Source: Sipunculus nudus
Lineage: Eukaryota > Annelida > Sipuncula > Golfingiida > Sipunculidae
Length of the DNA: 64,000 nucleotides
Assembly: GCA_026874595.1 (NCBI GenBank)
Contig: CM049315.1
Location: 68,393,916-68,457,915, forward strand
Direction of reading: 5' to 3'
Shown: positions 62,841-64,000 of the stretch, piece after piece
How positions within the stretch are numbered: position 1 is the first letter of the stretch
Layout: every line of letters begins with the position of its first letter
Translations under genes and position numbers: made by a program
The notes under the pieces: model-generated
The model's database searches: none
Told to the model about the DNA's origin: nothing
What the model saw: only the letters and a program-made list of their open reading frames with translations

Positions 62841-64000
62841 ATTACATTTTGCTTTAATCTGCTGAAAGATAATGCAACGAACCAAGGCTGAAGTGGTTTC
62901 TTTGCTAAATGCTTTCATAGAAATATATCAACCTGCTTTCTTATTATCTGGGAGAGTTGTCAGTTTTGCATCAGACCTGCTTATTCCATGACAATTTACA
63001 CTACTTAAACCTAACATTTAATACTGTTAGAATACATTTTTCTGGGCCTATCTTTTTTACATTGGCAGCTATACGTTTCGCGTACAAGAGACTTCAACGA
63101 CATATGTCTGTGTATACAAATAACGCATGTGGCTGTTAATATGTATTAGAATATATTCTCAACTGACTTCACTGAATGAACATCGTTTTTTACGATGTCG
63201 CCTGGACTTCAACTAATACAAAGCATCTTTCATATCATTTCTCAGTAGAATGCTTCTTTATACAATCGTTATATCTACGATATTTCCCAATCACTGAAGC
63301 TGTCGGACCTATGCTGTTTATAAAAAAAAAACTTCTCGCTTAAAATTTCGTGAGGGTGTTCCTGGAGAATTCTAGCAAAAGTAGTCTTTATATAATATAA
63401 GTGAAACACATAACAAAAGTTCCTGCAAAAACCTTAGGATTAAAATATGCGTCGTTTAGTACCTATCAGCTCATTAAAAAATATGCATCAGATAGAGCCG
63501 TGGATTTTCCATGGGTGCAGTTAGTATTAAATTATATAAGAAAATATATTTCCGGCTGACAAATATGTTAAATTAAAAACCTTCATAGAAAACTCAGGAA
63601 ATAATGTATTAATGTTATTACTATTTTCCCTTTTGACTTCTCAGTCTTCTTCTGTATTATTTTTTTTCTGTTTCTCGGGAATGACCTTCCTTCGCTTAGC
63701 GGGCCGGTGAAATATGTCTGGTCCAGGACCTGGACTCGGTGACGTTGTTCGCACTCATTGAACTCTGATGAGCGGTCACGCTCTGGGGGCGCCCCCAAGA
63801 ACCGGTAAACTTGTTAATGCATAATTGCTAGAAACATTATGGGCGAAGATATACTTTATTGTTCTAAATCTCATCAGACAGACTCCTAGGGCGTGGAAGT
63901 CTGATTAAACAACGGGGCAATCTCGGTCGATTGCTGTCAACATCATAGTTAAAAACCGTTATATACACATTGGTATATGATTAACATTTTTAGCTATTAC
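62841..64000. other. No gene recognised
   Basis: No exon, RNA gene or clear repeat is supported in this stretch. Confidence 0.5.

Overview
This looks like nuclear DNA of an animal, most likely a bivalve or other mollusc. It is AT-rich and intron-rich, with consensus GT-AG introns and no bacterial-style gene packing. It is crowded with non-autonomous repeats, including a family that starts TTTTAGCTCAGCTGAC and runs into GTCCGTCC tracts, a style I associate with bivalve genomes. The taxonomic call is inference; no species can be named from the sequence.

Region 1 (about 1.8-25.2 kb, plus strand) holds the one well-supported gene: 18 exons whose splice phases all agree and that join to 2427 nt (808 codons plus stop). 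The protein has an FCS zinc finger, four MBT repeats and a C-terminal SAM domain. The zinc finger and MBT core resemble vertebrate MBTD1, while the FCS-4MBT-SAM layout is that of Drosophila Sfmbt, the Polycomb-group chromatin reader of PhoRC. The start codon is unresolved and the true 5' exon may lie further upstream. The introns carry a 57-bp minisatellite, several MITEs, two copies of one dispersed repeat, and tandem repeats that copy the exon edge together with its splice site. The splice-site repeats occur at one acceptor and at two or three donors of this gene.

Region 2 (25.2-33.4 kb) is 3' UTR and then gene-poor DNA. Region 3 (33.4-43.8 kb) is dominated by a 3.38-kb inverted-repeat transposon at 33784-37165. 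It has arms of about 0.8 kb and a perfect 9-bp target-site duplication, and its left arm contains a nested 449-bp foldback element with its own 9-bp duplication. A 60-bp GC-rich minisatellite occurs on both sides of this region, and a nearly perfect 566-bp tandem duplication lies at 40.2-41.3 kb.

Region 4 (44-64 kb) is a repeat graveyard. It contains several copies of the AGCTCAGCTGAC family, a frameshifted SAP plus SWIM zinc-finger gene (minus strand, 50-51 kb), a decayed LINE reverse-transcriptase tail (52.5-53.0 kb) between inverted copies of a 0.9-kb repeat, a cysteine-rich remnant near 59.4 kb, and an old duplication at 61.3-62.8 kb. Two isolated candidate exons (49637-49763 plus; 55937-56127 minus) could belong to unrecognised genes.

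All family names come from memory of the protein and repeat families; no search was run.
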